64,000 nucleotides of DNA from Alphaproteobacteria bacterium (GTDB lineage: Bacteria; Pseudomonadota; Alphaproteobacteria; SHVP01): assembly GCA_016869765.1 (NCBI GenBank), contig VGES01000019.1:1-64000 (forward strand), in the 5' to 3' direction. Made by a program: the position numbers and the translations under genes. Numbering within the stretch: the stretch's first letter is position 1; each line of letters opens with the position of its first letter. Shown piece by piece: positions 55,509 to 63,844 of the stretch. Under the pieces are notes generated by a model. That model made no database searches. It was not told the origin of the DNA and saw nothing but the letters and a program-made list of their open reading frames with translations.

Positions 55509-56684
55509 TCAGGCGGCCGAGCGCGTCGGGATATCGCGCATCGGCTCGCCGAGCGGCCGGACCGCGGGAAACACTTCGTCGCGCAGGAGGTCCATGGTGC
55601 GCGTTACCGCCCAGTCCGGAACATTGCCGACCTTGATGGTGAGGCTGAGCCGGCCCATGCCGAGGTCCTTGTGGAGGCGCTCGATCTGGCGCACCGCCAT
55701 CTCGGGCGTGCCACAGATCATCAGGCCAGCCTCGACCCGCTCATCGAAGGTCATGTTGGAGGCTCCCATTCGCGCGTTGACGAAACGTTTGGAGCGCTCC
55801 TCCTTGGTTTTTTCGTCGAGGAAGTAGCGGGTCTTCTGCACGACGACGCGCTGCGCCGTGCGGATGCCGCCGCCCAGGATCTTGAAGAAGTACTCCTGAC
55901 CGCTGGACAGAATCTGCTTGGCCTCGTCGTAGGAGGGCGCGATGCAACAGTTGAGGCCCACCATGAGATGCTCGGGTCCGGGCTCCCAGCCGTACTCGCG
56001 CGCCAATTCGCGGTAGCGGCCGATCACCTTGCGTCCGTCGTCCATGCTGGTGAGCGACAGGATACCGGCGATCGCGCGATGCTTGGCTGCGAGCCGCGCC
56101 GAGGGTTCGCTCGTGGTCGACATCAGCATCGGTGGCATCGGCTTCTGCAGCGGTTTGGGCCAGATCGACACGGCGCGAAACTGATAGTGCTCGCCCTCCC
56201 AACCGAAGGGTTCGGGTTCGGTCCAGCAGCGTTTGATCAGTTCGACGCCTTCGGCCATGCGGTCGTAGGACTCGTCGGGCGGCGTGTTGTAGGCGACGTA
56301 TTCGTGCGGAATGCCGCGCATGAAGCCGGCGATGAGGCGACCGCCCGAGATCACGTCGATCATCGCGTACTCCTCAGCGACCCGCACCGGGTTGACGATC
56401 GGCAGGATGTTGCCCGATTGCAGGATGCCGGCCGACTTGGTCCGGTGGGCGACGATGGCGCCCACCAAATTGGGGTTGGGCATGAGCCCGTAGGGGCTCA
56501 TGTGATGTTCGTTGGAGCCGATCCAGTCGAAGCCCGCCTGTTCGGCGTAGACCTTGTCTTCGACGTAGGCCTTGAACATGGCCGCGCCGCGCTCGCCGTC
56601 GAAACGCTTGTTGCCCACGGGCCAATCCGGTCCCGGATCGGTCACATCGGTGTAGGGCATGTGGTGGGTGTAGGAAAACCGCAT
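55509..56684 (-). CDS. LLM-class flavin-dependent oxidoreductase
   Basis: A 391-residue luciferase-like monooxygenase. Features are WIGSNEHHMSPYG in the second strand, ILPIVNPVRVAEEYAMIDVISGGR (broken at 20), GFMRGIPHEY and RFVNARMGASN. These two-component enzymes use reduced flavin and oxygen to hydroxylate or cleave C-S, C-N or aromatic bonds. Its stop faces that of the binding-protein gene, five bases apart. Together with the CoA ligase and hydrolase-like proteins it suggests oxidative breakdown of an imported compound. The flavin reductase partner is not adjacent; the one at 7109 is a remote candidate. Confidence 0.88.
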   Translation of the reverse strand: MRFSYTHHMPYTDVTDPGPDWPVGNKRFDGERGAAMFKAYVEDKVYAEQAGFDWIGSNEHHMSPYGLMPNPNLVGAIVAHRTKSAGILQSGNILPIVNPVRVAEEYAMIDVISGGRLIAGFMRGIPHEYVAYNTPPDESYDRMAEGVELIKRCWTEPEPFGWEGEHYQFRAVSIWPKPLQKPMPPMLMSTTSEPSARLAAKHRAIAGILSLTSMDDGRKVIGRYRELAREYGWEPGPEHLMVGLNCCIAPSYDEAKQILSSGQEYFFKILGGGIRTAQRVVVQKTRYFLDEKTKEERSKRFVNARMGASNMTFDERVEAGLMICGTPEMAVRQIERLHKDLGMGRLSLTIKVGNVPDWAVTRTMDLLRDEVFPAVRPLGEPMRDIPTRSAA

Positions 56685-56769
56685 CGCTGCCTCCTGGGGC
56701 CGACCGCATCCTAAGGAGAGGAACGAGTGACCGACAGCGTTGCCAAGGCGAATTGGGGTGTGGCTTTCT

Positions 56770-57609
56770 CTAGCCGGTGGCCAACAGCACGATGCCCCCC
56801 GCGACGAGGACGGCGGCGCCCCCGCGACGCCAGCCGAAGGGCTCTTTGAGCAAGATCGTGCCGATCAGGACCGCGATGACGACGCTCACCTCGCGCAGGG
56901 CTGCCACGGCGGCGATCGGGGCGAGTGTCATCGTCCACAGCACCACGCCATAGGCCCCACCGGCGAGGAGTCCGCTCGCCAGAATCTTCCACACGTCCCG
57001 CCGCACGGTGGCGACGATGCTGTCGCGACGCGTGACCGCCAGCAACGCGCCGAACACGATCGCGCCCAGCACCATCATCCAAGTGATGTAGGACAGCGGC
57101 TCACCCGCGGCCCGCGTACCGTGCCCGTCGACATAGCTGTAGGCCGCAATCATCACGCCGGTCGCGAGGGCGTAAGCGACGGGCCTAGCCCCATCGTGGC
57201 GTTGGGCGAGGGGGCGCCAGGCGAGCGAGATGACCCCGAGGGAGACGGCGAACACGCCGACAAGCGGCACCGTCGCCAGGCCTTCGCCGAGCGGGATGCT
57301 GACGAGCGCGAGCAGGAGGGGACCGGTCTCGCGCGCCAATGGGTAGACGTGACCCAAATCCCCGGCGGTGTAAGCCTTGGCGAGAAAAGCGACGTAGGCG
57401 ACGTGGATGACGATCGAGGCGAGGAGGTAGGACCAGGCCGCGGCATTCGGAACCGGTACGGCCGGCATAAGGGGGAGCGCAAACAGGCCCCCCGCGATCA
57501 TCACGAGCGATCCTGCGGCAAAGCGATCCTCGGCGGTCTTGACCAGGGTGTTCCAGCCGGCATGCAGGAACGATGCGGCGAGGACGAGGACGAGGGTGAG
57601 GGACGTCAC
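56770..57609 (-). CDS. EamA/DMT-superfamily transporter
   Basis: A 279-residue, ten-helix DMT transporter with two EamA repeats. The first begins LTLVLVLAASFLHAGWNTLVK (broken at 20); the loop YPLARETGPLLLAL and the late segment ALREVSVVIAVLIGTILLKE are characteristic. The start is GTG 57609; upstream codons would give a Cys/Arg-rich N-terminus not typical of the family. It follows the LLM gene by 85 bases on the same strand but is transcribed towards it, so it is probably upstream in the same unit. Substrate may be a metabolite of the catabolic region. Confidence 0.83.
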   Translation of the reverse strand: MTSLTLVLVLAASFLHAGWNTLVKTAEDRFAAGSLVMIAGGLFALPLMPAVPVPNAAAWSYLLASIVIHVAYVAFLAKAYTAGDLGHVYPLARETGPLLLALVSIPLGEGLATVPLVGVFAVSLGVISLAWRPLAQRHDGARPVAYALATGVMIAAYSYVDGHGTRAAGEPLSYITWMMVLGAIVFGALLAVTRRDSIVATVRRDVWKILASGLLAGGAYGVVLWTMTLAPIAAVAALREVSVVIAVLIGTILLKEPFGWRRGGAAVLVAGGIVLLATG

Positions 57610-57902
57610 GGCGGCGCAGAGTATATGGGGTGGGAGGGCGCAATCGGCGTTCTCATCGCCGTCTCTGCAGCGTAGCTTCCTGCGTTCGCGCGCGGCAGAC
57701 GGAGGTGAACACGTCGGTCGACCCAAGAGGGCGACGCTTCGCGATCAGGGCCCGGCACCGGCTGCACCGGCGCGGGGTCGCCGTATCGAGATTGGATGTG
57801 CCGGCTCAAGGTCGACGACCGATGCCCCGGCGAAGCGTCGGAGAAATGGTAGCGGCGAATGCTTGGCGCTGGGCCGATAACGCCTTGGTCAAGGCCAGGG
57901 GC
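57610..57902. other. Intergenic region between catabolic region and glycan island
   Basis: A 293-base stretch between the DMT gene start and the methyltransferase stop. Several short frames run through it, but none has a ribosome site or a recognisable product. Base composition changes along it from the high-G+C left to the lower-G+C right side. It probably carries the promoter of the DMT gene. No terminator or repeat was recognised. Confidence 0.4.
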
Positions 57903-58631
57903 TCAGGCCGTCGCGGACTTCTCAAGCGGGCGACGCGCGACAGCAAACAACGACAACCCAACCGGCGGCCCAATCCATCGTTCGAGCCGTGCAAGGATCG
58001 GTACTAGCGCGTCGAAGAAAGCTATTTGGCCGCTCGGTGGCTGTGCACGTCGTAGCAAACGACCATTCCACCACCAGCCTGGAATAGCCGCGATGTTGAA
58101 GTACCATTGCCTCGCGACCTCGAAGCCCGCCGCCTTTAAGGCGCGGCCGAGCGTGGGTCGCGTATACCGCCGGTGGTGACCGATCGCACTGTCCAGGGCG
58201 CCGAACAAATGTGGTAGAGCGGGCACTTTTACGATCAGGTGGCCCCCAGGTCTCAGCGAGGCGAAGAGTCGATGGAGCAGATTTCCTTCATCCTCGAGAT
58301 GCTCCATCACATCAAGCATCACCACCGTGTCGAATTCCGCGTTCCATTCACAATCCATCACGTCTTTGCAAAGGATCTCGACCCCCGCAAGCTGACCAAC
58401 AGTATTTCTAGCAATGGTGACGAAGTCCTGGTCGATATCGATTGCGACCAACCGACTCGCATGTGCTCCAATCAATCGCGTGTAGGTTCCCTGCCCGCAG
58501 CCAACCTCCAGGACGTTGTCCCCCAGGTGCTCTCTGAAACTTTCGAACGTCCACCGATTCAGCCGGTCGGCTCTTGAGAGCGAGCGCAACCAAAAATCTT
58601 GTTCCGACAAATTACCGCCCCTCTTGACCAT
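57903..58631 (-). CDS. Class I SAM-dependent methyltransferase (glycan island)
   Basis: A 242-residue methyltransferase with LEVGCGQGTYTRLIG (about 41-55) for SAM binding, LVAIDIDQDF as motif II and FDTVVMLDVMEHLEDEG as motif IV. PGGHLIVKVPALPHLFGALD and HHRRYT are typical of methyltransferases in O-antigen and lipid glycosylation loci (UbiG/Methyltransf_23 type). The start ATG 58631 is only 25 bases from the divergent polytopic GT gene start. Codon usage is less GC-biased than in the main genome. Substrate is probably a lipid-linked saccharide; this is inferred from context. Confidence 0.83.
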   Translation of the reverse strand: MVKRGGNLSEQDFWLRSLSRADRLNRWTFESFREHLGDNVLEVGCGQGTYTRLIGAHASRLVAIDIDQDFVTIARNTVGQLAGVEILCKDVMDCEWNAEFDTVVMLDVMEHLEDEGNLLHRLFASLRPGGHLIVKVPALPHLFGALDSAIGHHRRYTRPTLGRALKAAGFEVARQWYFNIAAIPGWWWNGRLLRRAQPPSGQIAFFDALVPILARLERWIGPPVGLSLFAVARRPLEKSATA

Positions 58632-58656
58632 AGCCGTTGGCTAGGACTCTATATGA

Positions 58657-60075
58657 TTGACGTCGCTCCCTAACGGTCTAGCAACAGTTCTTCGACAAGT
58701 GCCGAACCAAGCTTATCGCTTCGACGTTTTCGACCGCCTGGATCATCCTAGGGTCTTCGTCGTGGGGATTCTCCTTTTCGCTTTACTCAATCTAGCGATT
58801 TATTGGCTAGCCGATTCGAGTTGTTACAAGATTGACGAGGACTGCGCCAAGCAGCACGACATTTATTCGTTCCCCACCGCAAAGAATATCCTCGATCATG
58901 GGTCGATCGTCGATCCGACCAAGCCGGACCAGCCCTCTACCTATCGTCAATTTCCGCCGCTGTCGGGTGCTGTCATGGCTCTTGCCCTGTGGCCTCTCGG
59001 TGGGTCGGACCTTCAGCTGTTGGTTCTGCTTCAGGCCTTGATGCTGCTCGCAACGGCAACACTGGTTCGATCATGTCTTTCTCACCTCAGTATCGGTCTT
59101 GCGAATCTTGCGTTCCTGGCGGTCATCTTCAACCCCAACCTGTTGGTAGGCGTCCACGTGCCCCAGACCGAGTCCCTGTTCGCGTTGTTCATGACAGCGG
59201 GATTTGCGGTTGCATGGGGTAGTGGGAAGGACATCACGTTGCGACGAGCCGCTGTTTTCGGGTGTCTCTTTGGCCTCGCCACGCTGGTCCGCCCGTCAAA
59301 TCAATTCTTGTTCCTCGTGTTGCCATTCGTGTTCCCGCTCGTCGCATTCGTTCGTGGCAAGGCCGGCATCTGGCGTCGTCCTTTCTTGGCGTCCATTGCG
59401 GCGATGACGGTTGCCCTCGCAACAATTTCCCCATGGCTCGCCTTTCAGGTGAATGCAGGAGTAGGATTGAGGCTCTCCGGACCTGGGCTCGAGGCGCTCT
59501 TCATCCTGAACAATCTGAAATTCCTGACCAAGGAGATGCCTGGCGAAGGAAATGGCGTGTGGCGAGGCCGGTTCGAGACCGAACAGCACGATCGCCTCGT
59601 GGCCGAAAATCCTGGTTATGAACACATGCCTAGACTGCGGCGTGACGAACTCTGGCTCGCCGACACGCGCAAGTATTTTGCGGCCGTTCCCTTCGACGTC
59701 CGGACGTTCGCAATTGCGATGGCCAAGTCGACGATTCGTTTCTTCATCTCCGGCGGCGAAGGCGAAATTCATTCGTTGTTCGGAATGGAGTATCAGCCTG
59801 AGATATCCCCCATTGCCTTTTACGGCATCAAAGCTTTCGCGATTGCCTATGCCTTAATGAGTCGCCTACTAGGTATGTTCGGGGCCTTCTATCTACTAAC
59901 GCGTGGCGACCGGGGACTATTGGTACTTGCCGTGGGGCTCGTTGCCTACTTTTGGCTGGCGCATTTCGTCCATGGAAAGCCGCGCTTCCGAGCGGTCGTC
60001 GAACCTCAGCTTGCGATCTTTGCGGCGTTTGGTGTAGCTCAATTGTTTGTCAAGCGGCGGGTGCAGGCGAGCTAG
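58657..60075 (+). CDS. Polytopic membrane glycosyltransferase-like protein (glycan island)
   Basis: A 472-residue protein with about nine to ten hydrophobic helices. The loop after helix 1 is Cys- and Asp-rich (SSCYKIDEDCAKQHD), with KIDEDC at the position of the GT-C acidic motif, followed by YRQFPPLSGAVMALALWPLG (20 residues). LVRPSNQFLFLVLP and a C-terminal HGKPRFRAVVEP are typical of GT39/PMT-like proteins. The start is uncertain: TTG 58657 gives the longest form and GTG 58699 a 14-residue shorter one. Base composition is visibly AT-richer than in the flanks, suggesting transfer. Donor and acceptor are unknown. Confidence 0.7.
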   Translation: MTSLPNGLATVLRQVPNQAYRFDVFDRLDHPRVFVVGILLFALLNLAIYWLADSSCYKIDEDCAKQHDIYSFPTAKNILDHGSIVDPTKPDQPSTYRQFPPLSGAVMALALWPLGGSDLQLLVLLQALMLLATATLVRSCLSHLSIGLANLAFLAVIFNPNLLVGVHVPQTESLFALFMTAGFAVAWGSGKDITLRRAAVFGCLFGLATLVRPSNQFLFLVLPFVFPLVAFVRGKAGIWRRPFLASIAAMTVALATISPWLAFQVNAGVGLRLSGPGLEALFILNNLKFLTKEMPGEGNGVWRGRFETEQHDRLVAENPGYEHMPRLRRDELWLADTRKYFAAVPFDVRTFAIAMAKSTIRFFISGGEGEIHSLFGMEYQPEISPIAFYGIKAFAIAYALMSRLLGMFGAFYLLTRGDRGLLVLAVGLVAYFWLAHFVHGKPRFRAVVEPQLAIFAAFGVAQLFVKRRVQAS

Positions 60076-60321
60076 GTTTGCCACGGAGCGGTTTGTGCTC
60101 TGGCGGGGCGATGCCTGCTGACGGGGAATGCATCACCGACGTCGGTGTGAAGCCAATGCCAGATGGGTGGAGGACCAACGCACCAACATCGCGATCCGTC
60201 CGCAAGGTCATGTGAAGATAGCCCCTTTTGCGTTGATCGATCTCAATGAAGCGTTTGCGTTTCGCGTGACGCGGCGTGTTTTCTAGACCAAGCCGTTGAT
60301 ATCTTGGCAACACTAGACTAA

Positions 60322-61137
60322 TCAAGCCGAGATTCGAAAGCGGATGATGTACCAAAGGGCCTTCAAGCCATCGCGCCAGCCGATCTTCTTTCCCTCATCG
60401 TAGGTGCGCCCATAGTAGGAAATGCCGATTTCGTATACCGACCACTTTCGAGCGCGCAACATCTTGACGGTGAACTCCACTTCGAACCCGAAGTCGTCGC
60501 AGCGTAGCGACATTCCATTTAGCACGTCGCGTCGAAACATCTTGTAGCAGACCTCGATGTCCGAGAGGGTCGCATTGCACAAGACGTTGATCAGTCTCGA
60601 GATCAGCCAGTTCCCGAGATAGTGGTGGAGGTAAAGGGAGCGATGAGGCTGACCGTAGAAACGGGATCCGTAAACGACGTCGGCCCCACGCTCGGCGATC
60701 AAAGAGAACATTCTTGGGAGATCGCGTGGGTCATATTCGAGGTCAGCGTCTTGAATCACGATGACGTCGTGACGAGCCATTTCGAACCCAGCACGTAGCG
60801 CCGCTCCTTTCCCCTGGTTGCTCGCTTGCAGCTTGATGCGCAGCAGCACGGCGTGGGGTTGAGGTGCAGTCTGAGATGCGAGGCATAGTCTTCCGTTCGG
60901 ATCGACATCGACGGCAACACCGCGCTCCTCCTCGACCGCGAGAAAGGACCTTAGCCAGTCGCGAGTTCCATCCGTCGACCCATCGTCGACCACGATGATT
61001 TCCGTCTTGACCCTCGGGCCATGCATAACGACTTCACCAAGAATTCTTGGGAGCGTTTCGACCTCGTTGTAGACCGGAACGACAATCGACAATGTCGGTG
61101 CGGAAGTGGTTGTTGGCATCGAACGGAAACCGCGCAT
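60322..61137 (-). CDS. GT2 family glycosyltransferase, polyprenyl-phosphate sugar synthase-like
   Basis: A 271-residue GT-A transferase: LSIVVPVYNEVETLPRIL at the start, EIIVVDDGSTDGTRDWL for nucleotide binding, VIQDADLEYDP as the DXD site and GSRFYG plus DIEVCYKMFRRDVL late in the domain. This is the dolichyl/undecaprenyl-phosphate glucose or mannose synthase type. There are no C-terminal membrane helices, in contrast to the GT2 at 20900. An unusual insertion rich in polar residues separates the first two motifs (about 75-95). ATG 61137 or 61119 may be the start. It may supply the donor for the polytopic GT convergent with it. Confidence 0.87.
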   Translation of the reverse strand: MRGFRSMPTTTSAPTLSIVVPVYNEVETLPRILGEVVMHGPRVKTEIIVVDDGSTDGTRDWLRSFLAVEEERGVAVDVDPNGRLCLASQTAPQPHAVLLRIKLQASNQGKGAALRAGFEMARHDVIVIQDADLEYDPRDLPRMFSLIAERGADVVYGSRFYGQPHRSLYLHHYLGNWLISRLINVLCNATLSDIEVCYKMFRRDVLNGMSLRCDDFGFEVEFTVKMLRARKWSVYEIGISYYGRTYDEGKKIGWRDGLKALWYIIRFRISA

Positions 61138-61424
61138 GTTGAAAACAAAGCCGGCAACATAAACTATGTCGAGCCGAAAAGCCCCTTTCGGCTCGCGACA
61201 ATTGGCGCGTGGTATGCGAGCTGCAAATGCCCAGCACGTCCGGAGGCCCGGAGCAGAGGGTCCTTCGCAAGGCGCGGACTTCGTCGCTTTGTCGCGAATC
61301 TGATCTGGCGGTCGCGAGGCTCGGGGACTCCCACGGATGGGGACAGCGACGCCGCGTATTTTGGGGCGCCCACTGCGCCTTTCGGTGCCAGACCAGGCGT
61401 CAGGAGCCGTGGTAGCCTCGTCCC
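61138..61424. other. Intergenic region between GT2 and histidine kinase genes
   Basis: A 287-base gap between divergent genes. No coding frame with family resemblance or ribosome site was found. It must hold promoters for both neighbours, but I could not assign -35/-10 boxes with confidence. The base composition returns to high G+C towards the kinase gene, marking the edge of the AT-richer island. Confidence 0.4.
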
Positions 61425-62855
61425 ATGTTCGACCTGTTCGATGCGTTCCGCGGCCGTATCAGCACGCGCCGGGCGATTGTCGCCTCGATCACCCAGATCT
61501 GCCTCCTGTCGGGCGTTGTCGGGTACTTGGTCGCCGGGGCGTTGTTTGGCGAGTGGTCGCCGCGCGCTGCCATCGTTGCCCTTCTGATCCCGCTTGTCGT
61601 GGCACCACCGTTCATCATCTCCCGGTTTCGCCTGACCGATCAGCTCCGCCGCGGACAACGGGAGCTCGAGGAGCGTTCGCGCGAGCTGGCCGGGATGCGC
61701 GATCAGCTTTCCGAGCAACTGCGACAGTTGCGGCGCGCCGAGGAGCAGCGCCAGATCGGGCAGGCGCGGTATCTCGCGGTGCTCGACGGCGCGATCCAGG
61801 GGGCTTGTGTTCATCGCAGCTTTCGCCCGATCTACTGCAACGCAGCCTTCGCGCGCATGTTCGGATTCGGTGCTCCGGCCGAGGTGCTGGCGCTCGACAG
61901 CATCCTCGGTCTGTTCGCGCCCGAGGTTCACGAGGCCATGCGTGCCGAGGACGAGGCACTCAAGGCGGCCGTTCGCATCTCGAGCCAGGTGCGCGAACGT
62001 CCGGCCTTGCGTCGTGATGGCTCGGCATTGTGGGTCGAGACCTTGGCGAGTGTGATCGAATGGGACGATGGCCCCGCGATCCGGATCTCCGCCATCGACG
62101 TGACCGAGCGTCACGCGTTGGATGACCTCAAGAACGAGTTCATCTCGGTGGTCAGTCACGAATTACGCACGCCGCTCCCCTCGATCAAAGGGTCGCTCGA
62201 TCTGGTGACGAGCGGCATGGCCGGGTCGACCTCGCCCCAGGTCGGCAACCTCGTCGGGATCGCCAGGGCCAACAGCGAGCGACTGTTGCGCCTCGTCAAC
62301 GACATCCTCGATTTCGAACGCATCGAATCGGACGGCGTTCTGTTCCACCCCCGGGCCCTGTCGACGCTGGAGTGCCTGCAGCAGGCGGTACGCGAAAACG
62401 CCGGGTTCGCCGAAACCGCGGGTTGCCCGCTCGAACTCATTCAGCCCGACACGGACCTATGGGTCTTCGCCGATCCGGATCGTCTGCAACAGGTGCTGAC
62501 CAACCTCGTTTCGAATGCCCTCAAGTTCTCCCCCAAGGGTCAGGTCGTGCATCTCAGCGTCGTGCCCGGAGCCTCGGGCCGTGTGCGCTTTCAGGTGAGC
62601 GACCGTGGGCCCGGCATCGCCCCGGAGTTTCGGTCGCGAATTTTCCGAAAATTTTCGCGGTTCGATGCGGCAAATGCGCGCGGCTTCCAGGGCAGCGGCC
62701 TCGGCCTCAGCATCACCAAGGCCCTGGTCGAGAAGCAGGGCGGAAGCATCGGGTTTCACTCCCGTCACGGCGGCGGAACGACATTCTTCGTCGACCTCCC
62801 CCCGCCTTCGCCGCATCAACGGCACGGCCTCCCGGTATCACCACAAAGCGTCTGA
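61425..62855 (+). CDS. PAS-domain sensor histidine kinase (orphan)
   Basis: A 476-residue membrane histidine kinase. Two N-terminal helices (about 17-40 and 47-66) with almost no periplasmic loop are followed by a coiled coil (70-115), a PAS domain (about 116-228), the dimerisation domain with phospho-acceptor His245 in SHELRTPL, and an HATPase domain with NLVSNALKFSPKG, DRGPGI and GSGLGLSI. No receiver domain or response-regulator gene is next to it. Signal sensing probably occurs in the PAS domain or membrane. Two small secreted proteins are encoded downstream. Confidence 0.92.
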   Translation: MFDLFDAFRGRISTRRAIVASITQICLLSGVVGYLVAGALFGEWSPRAAIVALLIPLVVAPPFIISRFRLTDQLRRGQRELEERSRELAGMRDQLSEQLRQLRRAEEQRQIGQARYLAVLDGAIQGACVHRSFRPIYCNAAFARMFGFGAPAEVLALDSILGLFAPEVHEAMRAEDEALKAAVRISSQVRERPALRRDGSALWVETLASVIEWDDGPAIRISAIDVTERHALDDLKNEFISVVSHELRTPLPSIKGSLDLVTSGMAGSTSPQVGNLVGIARANSERLLRLVNDILDFERIESDGVLFHPRALSTLECLQQAVRENAGFAETAGCPLELIQPDTDLWVFADPDRLQQVLTNLVSNALKFSPKGQVVHLSVVPGASGRVRFQVSDRGPGIAPEFRSRIFRKFSRFDAANARGFQGSGLGLSITKALVEKQGGSIGFHSRHGGGTTFFVDLPPPSPHQRHGLPVSPQSV

Positions 62856-62960
62856 ACCACGCCGTCTACGGAGTTGTACGGATTCCCTCGCATTGGGGTG
62901 CGTGACATTCTGATCGCGAGAGAACACGAACCTGTCCCGGTCGAGGAGAGGAGAAAAGAC

Positions 62961-63320
62961 ATGAATCGCGCATTGGTTGGGGCCGTCCTGGTGGCCGCAA
63001 TGGCGACGATCTCGTGGGATGCCGAAGCGTGCAGCCTTTCGGCACGTCCGACGTTGACGAAGCCCGAATACAGCGACGAAAAACTGGCGCTCGCTCACAA
63101 GGGCGATGCCCAGGCGATGTTCGAAGTCGCCGCGGGCTACCGCGAGGGGCGCGGCGTGTCGATCGACTACGCGAAAGCCTACAAGTGGTTCAACGTTGCC
63201 GCCGAGCGAAATGGCGAGGCACGTAGGTTGCGCGACGAGCTCAAGCATTGCCTGACCCAGGCCGAAGTGCTCGAAGCCGAGGCCGATTCGCTTCTGATCC
63301 TGATGTCAGCCAGGCAATAG
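62961..63320 (+). CDS. Secreted mini Sel1-like repeat protein A
   Basis: A 119-residue protein with a signal peptide (ALVGAVLVAAMATISWDAEA, cleavage near residue 23) and a mature part holding about one and a half Sel1-like repeats: LALAHKGDAQAMFEVAAGYR, then GRGVSIDYAKAYKWFNVAAE. A Cys just after the signal and one near residue 95 are shared with its neighbour and may form a disulfide. The lipobox consensus is not met. GAGGAGAGGAG precedes the ATG. It is a paralogue of the gene at 63403, with shared YREG.GV..D...AY.WFN. Likely periplasmic protein-binding role; function unknown. Confidence 0.8.
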   Translation: MNRALVGAVLVAAMATISWDAEACSLSARPTLTKPEYSDEKLALAHKGDAQAMFEVAAGYREGRGVSIDYAKAYKWFNVAAERNGEARRLRDELKHCLTQAEVLEAEADSLLILMSARQ

Positions 63321-63402
63321 CCGGACGGCATCGAAGCGATAGCCCCGGCTGCAGCGAGGCCGTGGCACGTTCTCCCGTGCAAAATCTTCGGGGAGGACGA
63401 TC

Positions 63403-63777
63403 ATGGTCGGTATTCGGTTGGGCGCAATCGTGTTGGCAGCGTTGTCGTTCTCAGGTGCCGCTGAGGCCTGTGCATTCACGGAGCGCCCTGGGCCAATTGT
63501 TCAGGCGCCGACGCCCGCGACCATCGCGGCAGCCCAAAGCGGGGAGCCGCCCGCCATGGTCGCCCTTGGCCTCGCCTATCGTGAGGGGCTCGGCGTGCCG
63601 CGAGACCTGACACGCGCCTACCAGTGGTTCAACCTGGCTTCACGGAGCGAATCTCGCGCCAGGGCGCTGCGTGACGAAGTTATGCGCTGCATCGGCCCCG
63701 AGGAGCTCCTGCAAGCCCAGGTCGAGGCGCTGCGCCTGATCGAGGGCCCGAAGATTCGGACAGCCGCCGGACGCTAA
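63403..63777 (+). CDS. Secreted mini Sel1-like repeat protein B
   Basis: A 124-residue paralogue of the preceding protein. The signal peptide LGAIVLAALSFSGAAEA ends just before Cys23. The mature part has AAQSGEPPAMVALGLAYREG (20 residues) followed by LGVPRDLTRAYQWFNLASRS, ending in an Arg-rich helix with a second Cys (RCIGPEEL). The pattern of one Cys after the signal and one at the end of the repeat is common to both. It starts 82 bases after the stop of protein A and is probably cotranscribed. Function unknown; the Sel1-like fold commonly mediates protein contacts. Confidence 0.8.
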   Translation: MVGIRLGAIVLAALSFSGAAEACAFTERPGPIVQAPTPATIAAAQSGEPPAMVALGLAYREGLGVPRDLTRAYQWFNLASRSESRARALRDEVMRCIGPEELLQAQVEALRLIEGPKIRTAAGR

Positions 63778-63809
63778 GCCCGATTTGCCGGCTTGCTCTC
63801 GATCGGGCT
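63777..63809 (+). terminator. Hairpin after the mini Sel1 gene pair
   Basis: AGCCCGAT at 63777-63784 pairs perfectly with ATCGGGCT at 63802-63809 across a 17-base loop, beginning at the last base of the stop codon of protein B. No T run follows, so it is at best a weak or rho-assisted terminator, or a 3' stability element. Confidence 0.35.
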
Positions 63810-63844
63810 CCAGCGCAGCATGGCGAGTCCAACGAGGTGTTGTC

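Noticed and set aside
57630-58007. Plus-strand frame of 125 codons
   Set aside because: It runs into the antisense of the methyltransferase gene and is rich in Arg/Ser, typical of a chance frame.
59952-60215. Plus-strand frame at the end of the polytopic GT gene and the following gap
   Set aside because: It overlaps the GT gene in another frame; only about 30 codons lie outside and no ribosome site or family was evident.
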